From NCBI GenBank assembly GCA_028689115.1, contig JAQTWV010000001.1:310001-374000 (forward strand): a stretch of DNA of 64,000 nt, written 5' to 3'. Made by a program: the position numbers and the translations under genes. A model generated the notes under the pieces. It was given only the letters and a program-made list of their open reading frames with translations, had not been told where the DNA came from and made no database searches. Shown here in pieces: positions 10,873-23,054 of the stretch (within the stretch, counting starts at the first letter, position 1; every line of letters starts with the position of its first letter). Source of the DNA: Candidatus Altimarinota bacterium (GTDB lineage: Bacteria; Patescibacteriota; Gracilibacteria; BD1-5; UBA6164).

Positions 10873-11252
10873 TGTATATAAAGTCAGCTACTTGTTGAAC
10901 TAAAATCAGAAGTCACACTTATTTCCCAAATCCTACTTTTTGGAAGAGAATCATTATCCATTTTTGCATACAATATATAATCTACATTATCTATAGTATT
11001 ATTTATACTACTATCTGAAACGCTACAAGATTTATAATCTACTCATAAATCTATATATTTACTTGTTGATATATTACTATTTTCTATACATGTTTCTATA
11101 ATTGGAAATAATAAGCTTGTGTTTAAAAAATTATTAGAATTCGTAACTATTTTTGAATTCTCTCATATCATTTTATAGACTCAAAAAACTGCTATTGAGA
11201 GGATACTTGTCGCAACTATTACTTCTATTAATGTAAAAGCCTTTTTATTCAT
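10863..11252 (-). CDS. Type IV prepilin/pseudopilin-like protein (129 aa)
   Basis: N-terminus MNKKAFTLIEVIVATSILSI is a prepilin leader: cleavage before F, Glu at position 5, hydrophobic helix. The rest is a Ser/Asp/Asn-rich globular part with two Cys and strand-like segments (DNVDYILYAKMDNDSLPKS), of normal minor-pilin size. It lies beside the divergent pilT and 1 kb from the glycine-rich prepilin, so it probably belongs to the same pilus. Which minor pilin it is cannot be said. Confidence 0.85.
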
Positions 11253-11339
11253 TATTATCCTAGTTAAATTATTATATTATTTTGAATTATATTATAATTA
11301 TGTTATTATTATTACAATATTATTTTAATAAAAATTCAT

Positions 11340-12335
11340 ATGAATATAGTAGAAATACTTAAAGTTGCCTTAGAAAGGGAAGCTTCAGATGTTATTTTAA
11401 GTTCTTGAGCTAAACCTGCATTAAAAATATATGGTGAAGTAGTTTATTTAGATGAATTTGAAATTTTTTCTGCTACAGAATTAAGTGAACAAATTATATC
11501 TATAATGAATGAAAAACAAAAACTTTCATTTAAAGAAAATTTAGAACTAGATTTTCCAATTGATTTAAAATGATATTCTAGATTTAGAGTAAATGTTTTT
11601 TTTGCTAAGAATTGAGCTGGAGCAGTATTTAGACCAATAAAAACTAAATTACCAAGTTTTAGAGATTTGTGATTACCAGAAAAATTACTTGATTTGATTA
11701 AAAGAAAAAATTGATTATTACTTGTTACTTGATCAGTTTGATCAGGTAAATCAACTACAATGTCAGCATTAATTGATACAATTTCAGCAAATATGGCTAA
11801 ACATATTATAACAGTTGAAGATCCAATTGAATATGTTTTTAAAAATAATAAATCTTTGATAGAGCAAAGGGAAGTGTGATTAAATACAAAAACATTTGAA
11901 AATGGCTTAAAATACGCATTAAGACAAGCTAGTGATGTAATAATGATCTGAGAAATGAGAGATTTAGAAACCTTTAAATTAGCACTTAGAGCTGCTGAAA
12001 CTTGAAATTTAGTTATTGCAACACTTCATACATCTGGTGCAGCTAGAACAGTTTCAAGAATTGTTGATATGTTTCCATGAGACGAAAAAGAATATATTAG
12101 AGCTCAATTAGCAGACTCGTTAATCTGAGTTATTTGGCAAGATTTACTAAAAACTAAAGATTGAAAATCAAGAGTTTTAGCAACTGAATTACTTGTAAAT
12201 AATACTAGTATATCAAATATGATTAGAAAATGAGTTCTACATCAAATCGATGGTTCAATTGAAACTTGAATGGCTGACTGAATGCATACAATGAAATCAA
12301 GTTTAGAAAAATTAAAAGAAAAATGACTTATATAA
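11340..12335 (+). CDS. pilT: Twitching motility ATPase PilT (331 aa)
   Basis: Hexameric GspE/PilT-family ATPase that drives pilus retraction at the inner membrane. Seen: N-terminal ASDVILSSGAKPALKI (PilT has SDLHL.GxPP), Walker A GSVGSGKST near residue 139, Asp box and Walker B region VIMIGEMRDLETF, and His box ATLHTSGAARTVSRIVDMFP. TGA encodes two glycines of the P-loop. Length matches the family. The C-terminus keeps the TxMADGM-like segment. Neighbours are prepilins on either side; no PilB, PilC or PilQ is in the window. Confidence 0.93.
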
Positions 12336-12362
12336 AACTGTATTTTAATACAGTTTTTTTTG
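12333..12362 (+). terminator. Terminator after pilT
   Basis: AAACTGTATT / AATACAGTTT stem with long T-run, starting on the pilT stop codon. Confidence 0.9.
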
Positions 12363-12430
12363 TTATATAATTTGATAAAGTTGCTTTTTTAAGTAAAATA
12401 AACTAAGTTTTTATAAAAAATATATATTCA

Positions 12431-14542
12431 ATGAATCAATTTTTACAAAATTTAATCCCACATCTTGCTAATTTAAATTCTATTTGATATTTAATAGTCT
12501 TTCTGGCTGCTTTGATTGAAAATATTATAATATTATGATATTTTACACCAGGCGCTACTATTGTCTTGATTTTTTGAATTTTAGCATGAAGAGGGTATTA
12601 TGATTTTTGAGATTTGTTATTTTTTTCAATCGCATGAAATATAATCTGAACAACACTTAGTTATTTACTTTGAAAAAAAATATGAATCAAAGCATTAAAT
12701 GATGGTTTTTTATTTATAAAACCTGATCATTTTCAAAAAGTTAAGATTTTTTTTGAAAAGCATTGATGAAAAAGCATATTATTTTGAAAAATGTTTCCTT
12801 GAATTAAAGAAAATATACCATTTGTTGCTTGAATAATACATATAAAGTTTATATATTTTTTAATATACAATTCAATTTGAGCTATTTTTTGGAGTTTAAT
12901 ATTTGTTTGAATTTGATTCTTTTTTTCTTCAAGTTTAGTATTAGCTGAAATACGGGTTACTAGATTTGTATATGTATTAATAGTTTGAATTATCTTTTTG
13001 TGAATATTTTTGTTTGTAAAGTTTTTATTTATAAAATACTGAAAAATATTTTTAAATCTATTTTTAGATTTAATATCATATTTTAAAATTAAGTTTTTAT
13101 CAAACAGATATATTAAAAAAATATCAATTAAATATCCAAAAATCACCACTTTTCTATCTAATAGATTCGAAAATAATAATTTTCTAGGTCTACCATTGTC
13201 TATATTATCTTTTTTTATAATATACATTATAATTGAATACTCATTATTTACTGATGCAGTTTTAGATGGATCCCTTATTACGCAAATCGATATAAGATTA
13301 AGTGATTTTTTTTATTACTTTAAAGATTCCAGGTTAATAAATTTTTTCATATTTATTTCTTATTTTGGATATAATTATTTTATTATATTATTATCAATTG
13401 TTGTATCAGTATTTTTGTATATTAGATGAAAAAAAGTCGAAATTTTATGACTTTTAACTTCTATAATCTCATCATCTATTATAGCTGTTATTTTTAAAAT
13501 AGTAATACATAGAGAAAGACCTATTTTAGCTGTATACCTAGAAAATTGATACAGCTTCCCAAGTTTTCATGCAGCTATTTCAATTGCTTTATATGGATTT
13601 ATTTTGCGGTTATTTTTTCAAAAAGCACGTAAATGGAAAACTAAAATCAATATAATATTTGCTTGAATTTTAATTTGATTTCTTATTTGATTATCTAGAT
13701 TATATCTAAATGTACATTATTTAAGTGATGTAATTTCTGGTTGGTTTTTATGAGCTTTATGATTAATTTTTTGAATTACTATAGTTTGATATTTAAAACA
13801 TTTTTTAAGAGATAATAAAACTAAGACAAGCGATATAAATAGAGTATTTTTATATATTATAATACTATTTTTTCTTGTTATACAGCCATTTCTATATAAT
13901 TTTTATTATAATAAAATAACTTTTACCATAGAAAAGGGAACTGTATATACGAAAGTAAATAATATAAACGATATATTTAAAAATAGAGAACATCTTAAAT
14001 ATACTGAAACAATAACATGAAGATCAACTGAACCAATTAATTTTATTTTTGTTGCTAAAAATGATGAACAATTGACTAATTTATTCAATGTTTCTTGATG
14101 GAATATTGCAGACAAATTATCAAAACAGTCAATTGAAAATATATGAATATCTCTACTTGATAAAGCAAAATACGAATCTGCACCAATTACACCATTGTAT
14201 TGGAATAGTGAAATACAAAATTTTTGATTTCAAAAATTAACCAATGAAAATACTATAAAATTAAGACATCATATAAGAATTTGGAAAACAAGTTATACGA
14301 TATGAGATTACTTTATTTACGTTTGATGTTGAGTTTATGATGATTGATTAAAATGGTGAATAACACATAGAATTGATCCAAATATTGACAATGAAAGAGA
14401 GTATATTTATAATACTTTTTTAAATAATAATTTAATAGAGAATTCAGAAATTTTGCAATTAGAAGAAGCATTTGAATGAAAGAATTTTTCAGGTGATGAT
14501 TTTTTTACAGATTGAAAATCTTACTATATAAAAATTAAATAA
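12431..14542 (+). CDS. DedA-PAP2-LssY_C three-domain membrane protein (703 aa)
   Basis: Residues 1-~215: DedA/SNARE-associated membrane domain (LAALIENIIILGYFTPG, then KMFPGIKENIPFVAG). Residues ~250-460: PAP2 lipid phosphatase with all three motifs: KIVIHRERPILAVY, SFPSFHAAIS and SRLYLNVHYLSDVISG. Residues ~480-703: LssY C-terminal domain (KLRHHIRIW, then YVGCGVYDDGLKWGITHRID, DNERE). The same order is known from Legionella LssY-like proteins. DedA proteins move lipid carriers such as undecaprenyl phosphate and PAP2 removes a phosphate, so a lipid-carrier recycling role fits; the LssY_C part has no firm function. CGG codons occur at 12952 and 13607. Single gene; no clear terminator follows. 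Confidence 0.88.
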
Positions 14543-14956
14543 TCTAATTGTAAATATAGATAATAAAATATACAGTATATAAATTAGCACTAATATGATA
14601 TTATAAATATATTATATTCACATAAGTTACATTATGTTAACTAGTTAAGAAAACTAAAAGTACTTCTCTATATATTTAAATTTTAATTTATTGTGTAATT
14701 TTTATTTTTAATTTATTATTTATATTTCAATTTTTTTAAAAAAAATCTAATTTTTTCTGAAAATAAGTTTCATAATAAATCACCTATATTTCTATATCTT
14801 TATTAAGATGTTAAAAATACATAAATATGTAATATCTATATAAAACATAAAAAAAATAGATGGCTTATATAAGCCATCTATAAGGAAAATATTTAAATTT
14901 TGCGTTTTAAGCGTTTCTAATCACTTTTACTACTTAGATTATGTAAAATATATTTA
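14543..14956. other. Intergenic region between convergent genes
   Basis: 414 bases of AT-rich sequence with no ORF worth calling. Its only clear structure is the terminator at 14855-14884. I see no promoter, since both flanking genes point inwards. Confidence 0.6.
14855..14884 (-). terminator. Terminator of the murD operon
   Basis: Palindrome ATAGATGGCTTAT / ATAAGCCATCTAT, T-run on the minus strand, 73 bases after the murD stop. Confidence 0.85.
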
Positions 14957-16333
14957 TTAAGCATATATTTTTACGTATTCTTGAAATTGATTTCATTTTT
15001 CTATATATCATGACCATAATCCATAACTAGCAGATGCATTTGATAATAAGCATATCTTTCAAGGTTTAGTATATTTGTATGCAAACTTTACAGCTTGTTC
15101 CATAGATTTTGTTTTTAATATATTTATATTTAATCATCATAAATTATATATAAATTCATTATCATAATTATATACACTTAAATCTCAAAAAATCTTTTCT
15201 CATGATTCTGGAAATAATACTATATTTTGAATCTTATTTAATTTAATAGTTTTTACTAAATTTCAAAAATCAAAACCATAATCATATCATCATAAAAACA
15301 ATGTTCAAATTTTGTATTCATATGTTTTTATTGCAGCTATTGTTGATTCTGGAGTTGTTGCAATAGCGTCATCTACAAAAAGTATATCTTTATAAGTTCA
15401 TATTTCTTCTAGTCTATGTGGTAATCATTTAAAGCTTTCTAGAGTGATTTTTAATCAATTAATTAGTCTAGAAAATATCCATAAGGAACAAAATTTATCT
15501 TTTTTAATTTGTTTTAAAATAGCTAATATTCAAACAATATTTAATTTGTTATGATCTCATTGAATTAAAAAATTTTTATCTTCTAAAACTATTTTTTTAT
15601 CTACAATAAAAGATTTTTCACTGTACAAGTAATTTGTACTATCTCAAAAATACTCAATTCACTCTATATTTAAAGTAATTTCTTTTAGTTCAATATTGGC
15701 TATTTTATGCTTAGAATTAGCTAATATGTTTAATTTTGCATTTGTATAATTTCATAATCAATTATGCCAATCTAAATGACAGTTGTATACATTATTTACA
15801 AATCATATATACAGTTTTGGTTTAATTCATTCTAACATATACGATGACATTTCATATACTATATAATCATATTTTTCATTATTTATTATATCTATTTCAT
15901 CTAATACTGGTGTTCATATGTTTCATACTAATTTTACGTTATATCATGCATTTTTAAGTGCTAGATATAATATAGTTGAAGTAGTTGATTTTCATTTAGT
16001 ACCAGTAATTCATATAATTTTTCACGTATATAAACTTGTAAAAATTTCTGTTTGAGTTGTTATTTTTTCACTATATCATTCTAAATGATTTTGAAAAGGT
16101 GATATTCAAGGAGCTTTTATTATTATATCATAAATATCTAGATTTTTTAGATAGTCACTTCAAGTTATGTATTTTAAGTTATTTTCTTTGTTTTCTATTT
16201 CTTTTTTATCTAGTATGGTTATGTCAGTAACTCATATTTTTCACAAAAAAGATAGGGTAGACTTCCCTTCTAATCAATAACCTAAAATAGCTATTTTTTT
16301 ATTTTTAAAATCATTTATACTCTCTATTTTCAT
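14957..16333 (-). CDS. murD: UDP-N-acetylmuramoyl-L-alanine-D-glutamate ligase MurD (458 aa)
   Basis: Cytoplasmic Mur ligase that adds D-Glu to UDP-MurNAc-Ala. Seen: N-terminal Rossmann ILGYGLEGKSTLSFL, IIIKAPGISP, ATP loop GITGTKGKSTTSTI near residue 115, EMSSYMLEGI with the carbamylated-Lys region downstream, and the C-terminal FVDDAIATTPESTIAAI (family DSKATNPxAT). Length is normal. Last gene of a NUDIX-dedA-murD operon; its ATG lies inside the end of dedA (10-base overlap). Confidence 0.93.
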
Positions 16334-16938
16334 TTTTTTCTTTTTTGGATGTAATAGTATGATACCGAAACAATTATAACAAACAATATTCAGTAGAGTA
16401 ATAGTTCCCTACTATATTTTGCTATTAATTCACTATTTTCTCATGCAATGTAACCTATTATCATAAGCATTAAATTCCATAATCATGCTCATAATCAAGT
16501 AAAAAGTATGAATTTTAAAAAATTTATTTTAAATACTCAAGCTGGTAAGCTTATTAATTGCCTAACTACTGTTATAAATCTAGCTAAAAAAGTAGTTATT
16601 ATTCAATGTTTTAAGAAAAATAATTCTGATTTTTCATAGTGTTCTAATTTTATGAACAGATATTTTCAGTATTTACTAATAAGTTTTTTAATTACTTTAT
16701 CTCATAAATAATATCATAAAATATAATTTATAGTAGCTCAAACTAAGGCTCATATAGTTCATACTAGTAATGCTATATAAAAATTCATAACTCAAGTGCT
16801 TGCTAAATATCAAGCTGGAATCATAGCTACTTCACTTGGAAATGGGAAAAAACTAGATTCTAAAACCATCATTAAAAATATTCAAGTATATCACATATCT
16901 CAAACTATCATTACTATTGAATTTATTATTTCGTGCAT
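16324..16938 (-). CDS. DedA family membrane protein (204 aa)
   Basis: Integral membrane protein of the DedA/VTT superfamily, likely a lipid-carrier flippase. Seen: LESSFFPFPSEVAMIPAGYL (re-entrant loop with PSE) and FLARFITVVRQLISLPAG (family FxxRFxPxxR.xxxxxAG). About four membrane helices. Start: ATG 16938 gives a normal N-terminus; ATG 16911 is a shorter alternative. Three bases after the NUDIX gene and overlapping murD, which couples it to cell-wall precursor supply. Confidence 0.88.
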
Positions 16939-16941
16939 ATT

Positions 16942-17376
16942 TTAATTATTTAATTTTATATCATTTAATCTTATTAAACATTCTTCTATTTTTGTTCTTA
17001 CTTCTTCAAAAGCTAGGTCTATTTTTCAAACTCATTCAAAACTTGTATCTATTACTATATTTTTTTCAGAATGCTTTAATATATCTGTTACTCTTTTTTT
17101 ACTAATTATTATATAATAAACAAATCATAAAAAAGTTTTATCTCACAAAACTAATTTATCATTTTCTATTAATGTTTTTATTTCATTATCATTAAAATTT
17201 ATTCATGTTTCTTCAAATAATTCTCTTTTTAATCAGTCTAAGTGACTTTCTCAATCTTCTAATTTTCATCAAAAAAGAGTGATTTTTCATCAAAATCTAG
17301 CGTTTTTTTCAGCTAATATAGTAGATAAATCATCTGTTACTATTACTGCGTGAGATGTTCTTATATATTCACTCAT
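16942..17376 (-). CDS. NUDIX hydrolase (144 aa)
   Basis: Contains the full NUDIX box (GGKLEDGE ... LKRELFEETG, pattern Gx5Ex7REUxEExGU) at about residues 34-56. NUDIX proteins hydrolyse nucleoside diphosphates linked to other groups; the substrate cannot be predicted. First gene of the operon with dedA and murD. The N-terminus SEYIRTSHAVIVTDD is a normal beta-strand start for MutT-like enzymes. Confidence 0.9.
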
Positions 17377-17420
17377 AATATTATTTTATAATAATAATAG
17401 TATTTTATTTAAAAAAATAT

Positions 17421-17449
17421 AAAAAGCTAGTTTTTAAACTAGCTTTTTA

Positions 17450-17452
<3 letters not shown>
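17421..17452. terminator. Terminator after ftsH
   Basis: AAAAAGCTAGTTT / AAACTAGCTTTTT stem; its right side overlaps the ftsH stop codon. A/T-runs on both strands. Confidence 0.88.
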
Positions 17453-19324
<1,872 letters not shown>

Positions 19325-19453
19325 TATTTTTCTTAATCAATTAAATCTAAGCGAGAATAATTTTATTTAAAATATGGCTTTTTGCAAAAGAAAGTCTTTA
19401 TTTTTTAAAAAAAAGTTATATATTTAGAATATATTTAATTTTAATTTTTTCTT

Positions 19454-20380
19454 ATGAAGCAATACTTAGAATTATTAAAGGATATTAGAGATAATGGTAT
19501 TTGAAAAGATGATAGAACTGGTACTTGAGTTAGAGGTCTTTTTGGTATGCAAGCAAAGTATGATTTAAAAAATTGATTCCCTCTTGTAACTACAAAAAAA
19601 ACATTTTTGAGATGAATAGTTGTTGAGCTTATTTGGCTTATAAGATGAGAAACAAATATAAAATATTTAGTTGATAGAGATGTACATATTTGGGATGAGT
19701 GGCCATTTCAAAATTACATAGATTCAAATTGATTATCTGAAAGTTTTCCAAAATATAGTGATGTTTGGTTTGAAGAAAAAACTAATTTCATAGAAAAAAT
19801 AAAATCACTACCAGCAGATGATCAATTTGTTGTAGAATATTGAGATTTAGGACCTGTTTATTGACATCAATGGAGAAATTTTAATAGTGAATGAGTTGAT
19901 CAATTAAAAAATGCAATTGAACAAATTAAGAAAAATCCAACAAATAGAAGGATTATAGTTTCTGCTTGGAATCCTGCCCAAATAGATAAGATGTTATTAC
20001 CACCATGTCATGCATTTTTTCAATTCAATGTTGATACTACAAATAAAGAATTAAATCTTCAATTATATCAAAGAAGTGCAGATATGTTTTTGTGAGTTCC
20101 ATTCAATATCGCTTCATATGCAACTTTATTGCTTCTTATAGCAAAAATAACTTGATATAAAGCTTGAACTTTTACACATACTCTTTGAGATGCACATATT
20201 TATAATAATCATATAGATCAAGTAAATTTACAACTTTCTCGTGATCCGTTACCTCTTCCTGAGTTAAAAATACTAAAAGATATAAAAACTTTAGAAGATT
20301 TAGAATGATTGGAATGGAATGATTTTGAACTTGTTAATTATAAGAATCATGAAAGGATAACTGCTCCTGTTGCTGTTTAG
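19454..20380 (+). CDS. thyA: Thymidylate synthase ThyA (308 aa)
   Basis: Makes dTMP from dUMP with methylene-THF. Seen: [42 protein letters not shown], catalytic PPCHAFFQF, and [20 protein letters not shown]. Two TGA codons fall on the invariant glycines of GPVYG and FLGVP. Followed 35 bases later by folA, its usual partner, in one transcript ending at the terminator near 20973. Confidence 0.96.
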
Positions 20381-20415
20381 TGTTAATTTAGAAGATTATT
20401 TTTAAGAATAAAATT

Positions 20416-20961
20416 ATGGAAAATATAAGATTTAGTATGATTTTGGCAGTTGATGATAAAAACTGAATTTGAAAATCATGAGATTTAGCTTGGAAACTAC
20501 CAGCTGATTTAAAATATTTTAAAAAAATCACTTCAGAAACAACAGATTTATGAAAAATGAATGCAGTTGTTATGTGATTGAATACTTGGAAATCTATTCC
20601 TAGTAAATTTAGACCATTAGAAGATAGAATAAATTGTATTTTAAGTAAAGATTTAAAATATGATAATATGGGTTCTGAAATAGATAATTTTGTGCTTTAT
20701 TTCAATAGTTTTGAACATTGTTTAAGTGAGCTTGAATCAAAAGAAAATATAGAAAATATTTTTGTAATTGGTTGAGCTATGCTATATAATTATGCGTTAA
20801 AAAGTGATTTACTTGAAAAGATATATATTACAAGAGTTAAATGAGATTTTAATTGTGATGTACATTTTGATTGAATTCCTAGTGATTTCGTATTGGAAAG
20901 TTATACTGATTATGAAACTGAAAATGGTATAGAATACACTTTTCAAGTGTATAAAAAATAA
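20416..20961 (+). CDS. folA: Dihydrofolate reductase (181 aa)
   Basis: Regenerates THF used by ThyA. Seen: MILAVDDKNGIGKSGDLAWKLPADLKYFKKIT (catalytic acidic residue in PADLKYF), VVMGLNTWKSIPSKFRPL and the NADPH loop FVIGGAMLYNYAL with TGA for the second Gly. Length normal. Co-transcribed with thyA. Confidence 0.95.
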
Positions 20962-20972
20962 ATTATTTTTTA

Positions 20973-21004
20973 TAAAAAAAGACTAGCTTTGCTAGTCTTT
21001 TTTT
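20973..21004. terminator. Bidirectional terminator between folA and the CoA-binding gene
   Basis: AAAAAAGACTAGC / GCTAGTCTTTTTTT stem; on the other strand it overlaps the last codons of the convergent gene. Confidence 0.9.
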
Positions 21005-21357
21005 GTTATATCTTCAATCATTATACATGAATTAGTTATTGAATTTTTAAAATTATTTTTTAAAAATATTTCAACTTCTTCATTACTAGCTCACGGTTGA
21101 CACCAAATAGTTTTATCTTTAATTATTTCTAGATTTTTTTGTAATATTTGAAGTGTTATCTCTGGTTTTACTACAAAGTTAACTATATCAAAATCTAGTT
21201 TTATATCACTTAAACTTTTATAAACTTTAAGTCATTCTATTTCATTTTCTTTTGGATTTACAGGAATTACTATATGTCATTTTTTTACTAAATCTCTTAG
21301 TATCTTATTTCCATATTTTTCTCTATCATTTGACGCTCAAACTATTACTATTTTCAT
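20992..21357 (-). CDS. CoA-binding domain protein, YccU-like (121 aa)
   Basis: Small Rossmann protein: MKIVIVGASNDREKYGNKI, HIVIPVNPKENEIEGLKVY, DIVNFVVKPE and WCQPGASNEE match the CoA_binding_2 family (GASxxpxrxGxxv, VnP...ieG...y.sl, Q.Ga). Cellular role of these proteins is poorly known. Last gene of a three-gene minus-strand operon starting at 22343, two bases after its neighbour. Confidence 0.88.
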
Positions 21358-21359
21358 AA

Positions 21360-21842
21360 TTAATTATTATTTTTTAATTTTTTTTCATTTCTGATTAATT
21401 TTTCAAAAACTCTATTTCTATAAGTATTTAATAATCATTCAATAGCTCATAATATATATTCTGGTTTAAAATCAATTCAAACTTGATAATCGCTTCAAAT
21501 AAAATCAACTGTATCTTCAATTGCTAGAGCTTTAATAAGCATTTCATCCCAGATTTCAGTTGTTTCTTTAAGTAAGTTTCTTTTTTCTATATCTACTTCT
21601 TCTTCGGATTCTATTTTTTCTCATTTAAAAGTTAGATAATCATCAATTCATTCATCTATTATTGCATCAATTACTCTTATTATTGCATCTTTAAAGTCCA
21701 TTAGTTCATTTTTTGCAGTATTCTCCATATTTAATTGTGTTGGTATGCATACAACATTTTCTGAAAAATCAGTACTTACTATTTTTTTATCATTTCTTAT
21801 AACTTTATCTGGAAATCTTCATTTTCAAATTATATTTCACAT
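21360..21842 (-). CDS. Hypothetical protein (160 aa)
   Basis: Open with TGA-Gly; begins MGNIIGKGRFPDKVIRNDKK. A mainly helical acidic middle (FKDAIIRVIDAIIDEGIDDY, ESEEEVDIEKRN) and a basic C-terminus (RNRVFEKLIRNEKKLKNN). Family not recognised. Tightly packed in an operon: three bases from the upstream gene and two from the CoA-binding gene. Confidence 0.7.
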
Positions 21843-21845
21843 ATT

Positions 21846-22343
21846 TTATTTATTAAAAAGATTAATTACAAATGCGTTATTATAAGAATTTGAATTTAGA
21901 CCTAATAGACTATCTATTTTATCTTTAAATTCTATAATTAAAAATTCTTTTATATGTCATAGTTTTTCTTCATCTGAAAAAGGTACATAAGTTTTACTTT
22001 CTGTATTACTAAGTCTTTCATTCGTAAGTAATCCATATATAAACATTTTATCACTCAATATATCTGATGAATCTGCTATTTTTTTCAGTCATTCTTCAGA
22101 AAAATATCTAAATAATCAGTTATTTTTGTGCCATTTATCTGTTAATTCTCATACTATTTCATTTACTATTGTTCTAATTTTACTAGAAAATAATTCAATT
22201 TCAGGAATCTCATCACTAGTTATTTTTTTTCTTTTAATTGATTCGAATTTGGTAACATTTCAATCATTTACTCATGATGTTAATTCGTTTTTATTTACTA
22301 CTTTTCTTCATTTAAATGCATCACTTTTTAATAATGTTCACAT
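21846..22343 (-). CDS. Hypothetical protein (165 aa)
   Basis: First gene of the three-gene operon. Begins MGTLLKSDAFKGRKVVNKNE; helical, mixed charge, no membrane segment or signal peptide. Family not recognised. A good promoter lies at 22377-22404. The proximity of an equally unknown 160-residue gene suggests a complex of the two. Confidence 0.7.
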
Positions 22344-22376
22344 ATTTTCTAAAGTTAGGAGTTACTTTACTTTTTT

Positions 22377-22404
22377 AGTATAGTACTTTTAATTTATAAT
22401 GCAA
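22377..22404 (-). promoter_or_regulatory. Promoter for the operon 22343-20992
   Basis: On the minus strand TTGCAT, 16-base spacer, TATACT; the -10 ends about 30 bases before the ATG. Confidence 0.6.
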
Positions 22405-22441
22405 GATGAATTTTTTATTTTTCTGTTTTTAAAAAATAAAT

Positions 22442-22821
22442 TTGACTTAGTACTTTTTTTATATATAAATATCTCACTTCAATAAAAACAGGAGGCAGAT
22501 ATGTGGAACTTTGTTCCCGTAATTCGTGCTCTCCTGGATTTTATCTGGAGACACAATTTCGTTTTGTTTATTAAGTCTGAAAATGGCAAAAATAAACAAA
22601 GTAAAGAAAATAAAATTTTTTGGTTTGATTTCGTTCCCTCGACAAGAACGCAAAGGCTACTTTGTGCCGGAAATGGATCGGAATTTGGTTAGGTACACTA
22701 ATCAGAAACTGGTTGAAGTCAGACTAAGAGAATTGAGCGAAAGCTCTAACCTCCCCAGCCAAAGGCTGGGGATTAACATAAAAAAGAAAAAACTTCCTTA
22801 TTTTTAAATAAGGGAGTTTTT
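22442..22821 (+). ncRNA. GC-richer, hairpin-rich island: candidate structured RNA or imported element
   Basis: This stretch differs from everything around it: far more G and C, abundant CG-containing codons, no TGA-Gly pattern. It has TTGACT at 22442 with an ATAAAT 17 bases on, an AGGAGG at 22489, and hairpins GGAAC-TTT-GTTCC (22504), CTCC...GGAG (22530), CGTTC...GAACG (22632), GAGC-GAAA-GCTC (22735) and CCCCAGCC-AAA-GGCTGGGG (22753), then a terminator. The GAAA-capped hairpin and the C-rich hairpin near the end recall right ends of IS200/IS605-type elements and their RNAs, and the whole could equally be a housekeeping RNA I cannot identify. The two interpretations (RNA, mobile remnant) and the ORF below compete. 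Confidence 0.4.
22583..22807 (+). CDS. Possible basic 74-aa protein in the GC-rich island
   Basis: MAKINKVKKIKFFGLISF..., with FPRQERKGYFVPEMDR and an end SQRLGINIKKKKLPYF; strongly basic, no UGA codons, and glycines written GGT/GGC/GGG, unlike all neighbours. It uses CGA, CGC and CGG arginines, which are rare elsewhere. An alternative frame begins ATG 22501 just after AGGAGG, the only strong Shine-Dalgarno motif in the window, and runs to a TAG at 22690. At most one is real; codon use suggests DNA from a standard-code donor. Confidence 0.3.
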   Translation: MAKINKVKKIKFFGLISFPRQERKGYFVPEMDRNLVRYTNQKLVEVRLRELSESSNLPSQRLGINIKKKKLPYF

Positions 22822-22822
22822 T
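22785..22822. terminator. Terminator of the island / end of the 57-aa gene
   Basis: AAAACTTCCTTATTT and AAATAAGGGAGTTTT pair around TT, followed by a T-run on the plus strand. Confidence 0.8.
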
Positions 22823-22994
22823 AGTTTAGGGTTTCTATTTCTAATTCTGGAACTAGCATATATTCTATATTTGAAACACTTAATCAATATTTTTCGTACA
22901 TCAATATTTCAACTTCTTCACTTTGAATATTACCTTTTAAGTTATTTATTATTTTAACTTTTCAATCTGTAAAATCTAGAATAATTATTTTCAT
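22821..22994 (-). CDS. Small hypothetical protein (57 aa)
   Basis: MKIIILDFTDGKVKIINNLK..., ending LVPELEIETLN. A beta-alpha-beta-sized acidic peptide, no family recognised. It lies 60 bases downstream of the adenine methyltransferase on the same strand and may be the last gene of that unit. Confidence 0.55.
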
Positions 22995-23054
22995 AAAAAA
23001 ATAGTTAGATTATAAATTATTATGATCTATTGATTTTATTGAATAAATATAAAG

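Noticed and set aside
13196-13429. Separate small gene inside the DedA-PAP2 region, and the antisense 164-residue ORF at 12733-13227
   Set aside because: The first is an in-frame piece of the 703-residue fusion cut by TGA; the second is an antisense shadow of a hydrophobic AT-rich gene.
22501-22692. ORF starting MWNFVPVIRALL after AGGAGG
   Set aside because: The Shine-Dalgarno motif is attractive, but it overlaps hairpins and a competing frame, and no family is recognisable; kept only as a note under the island.
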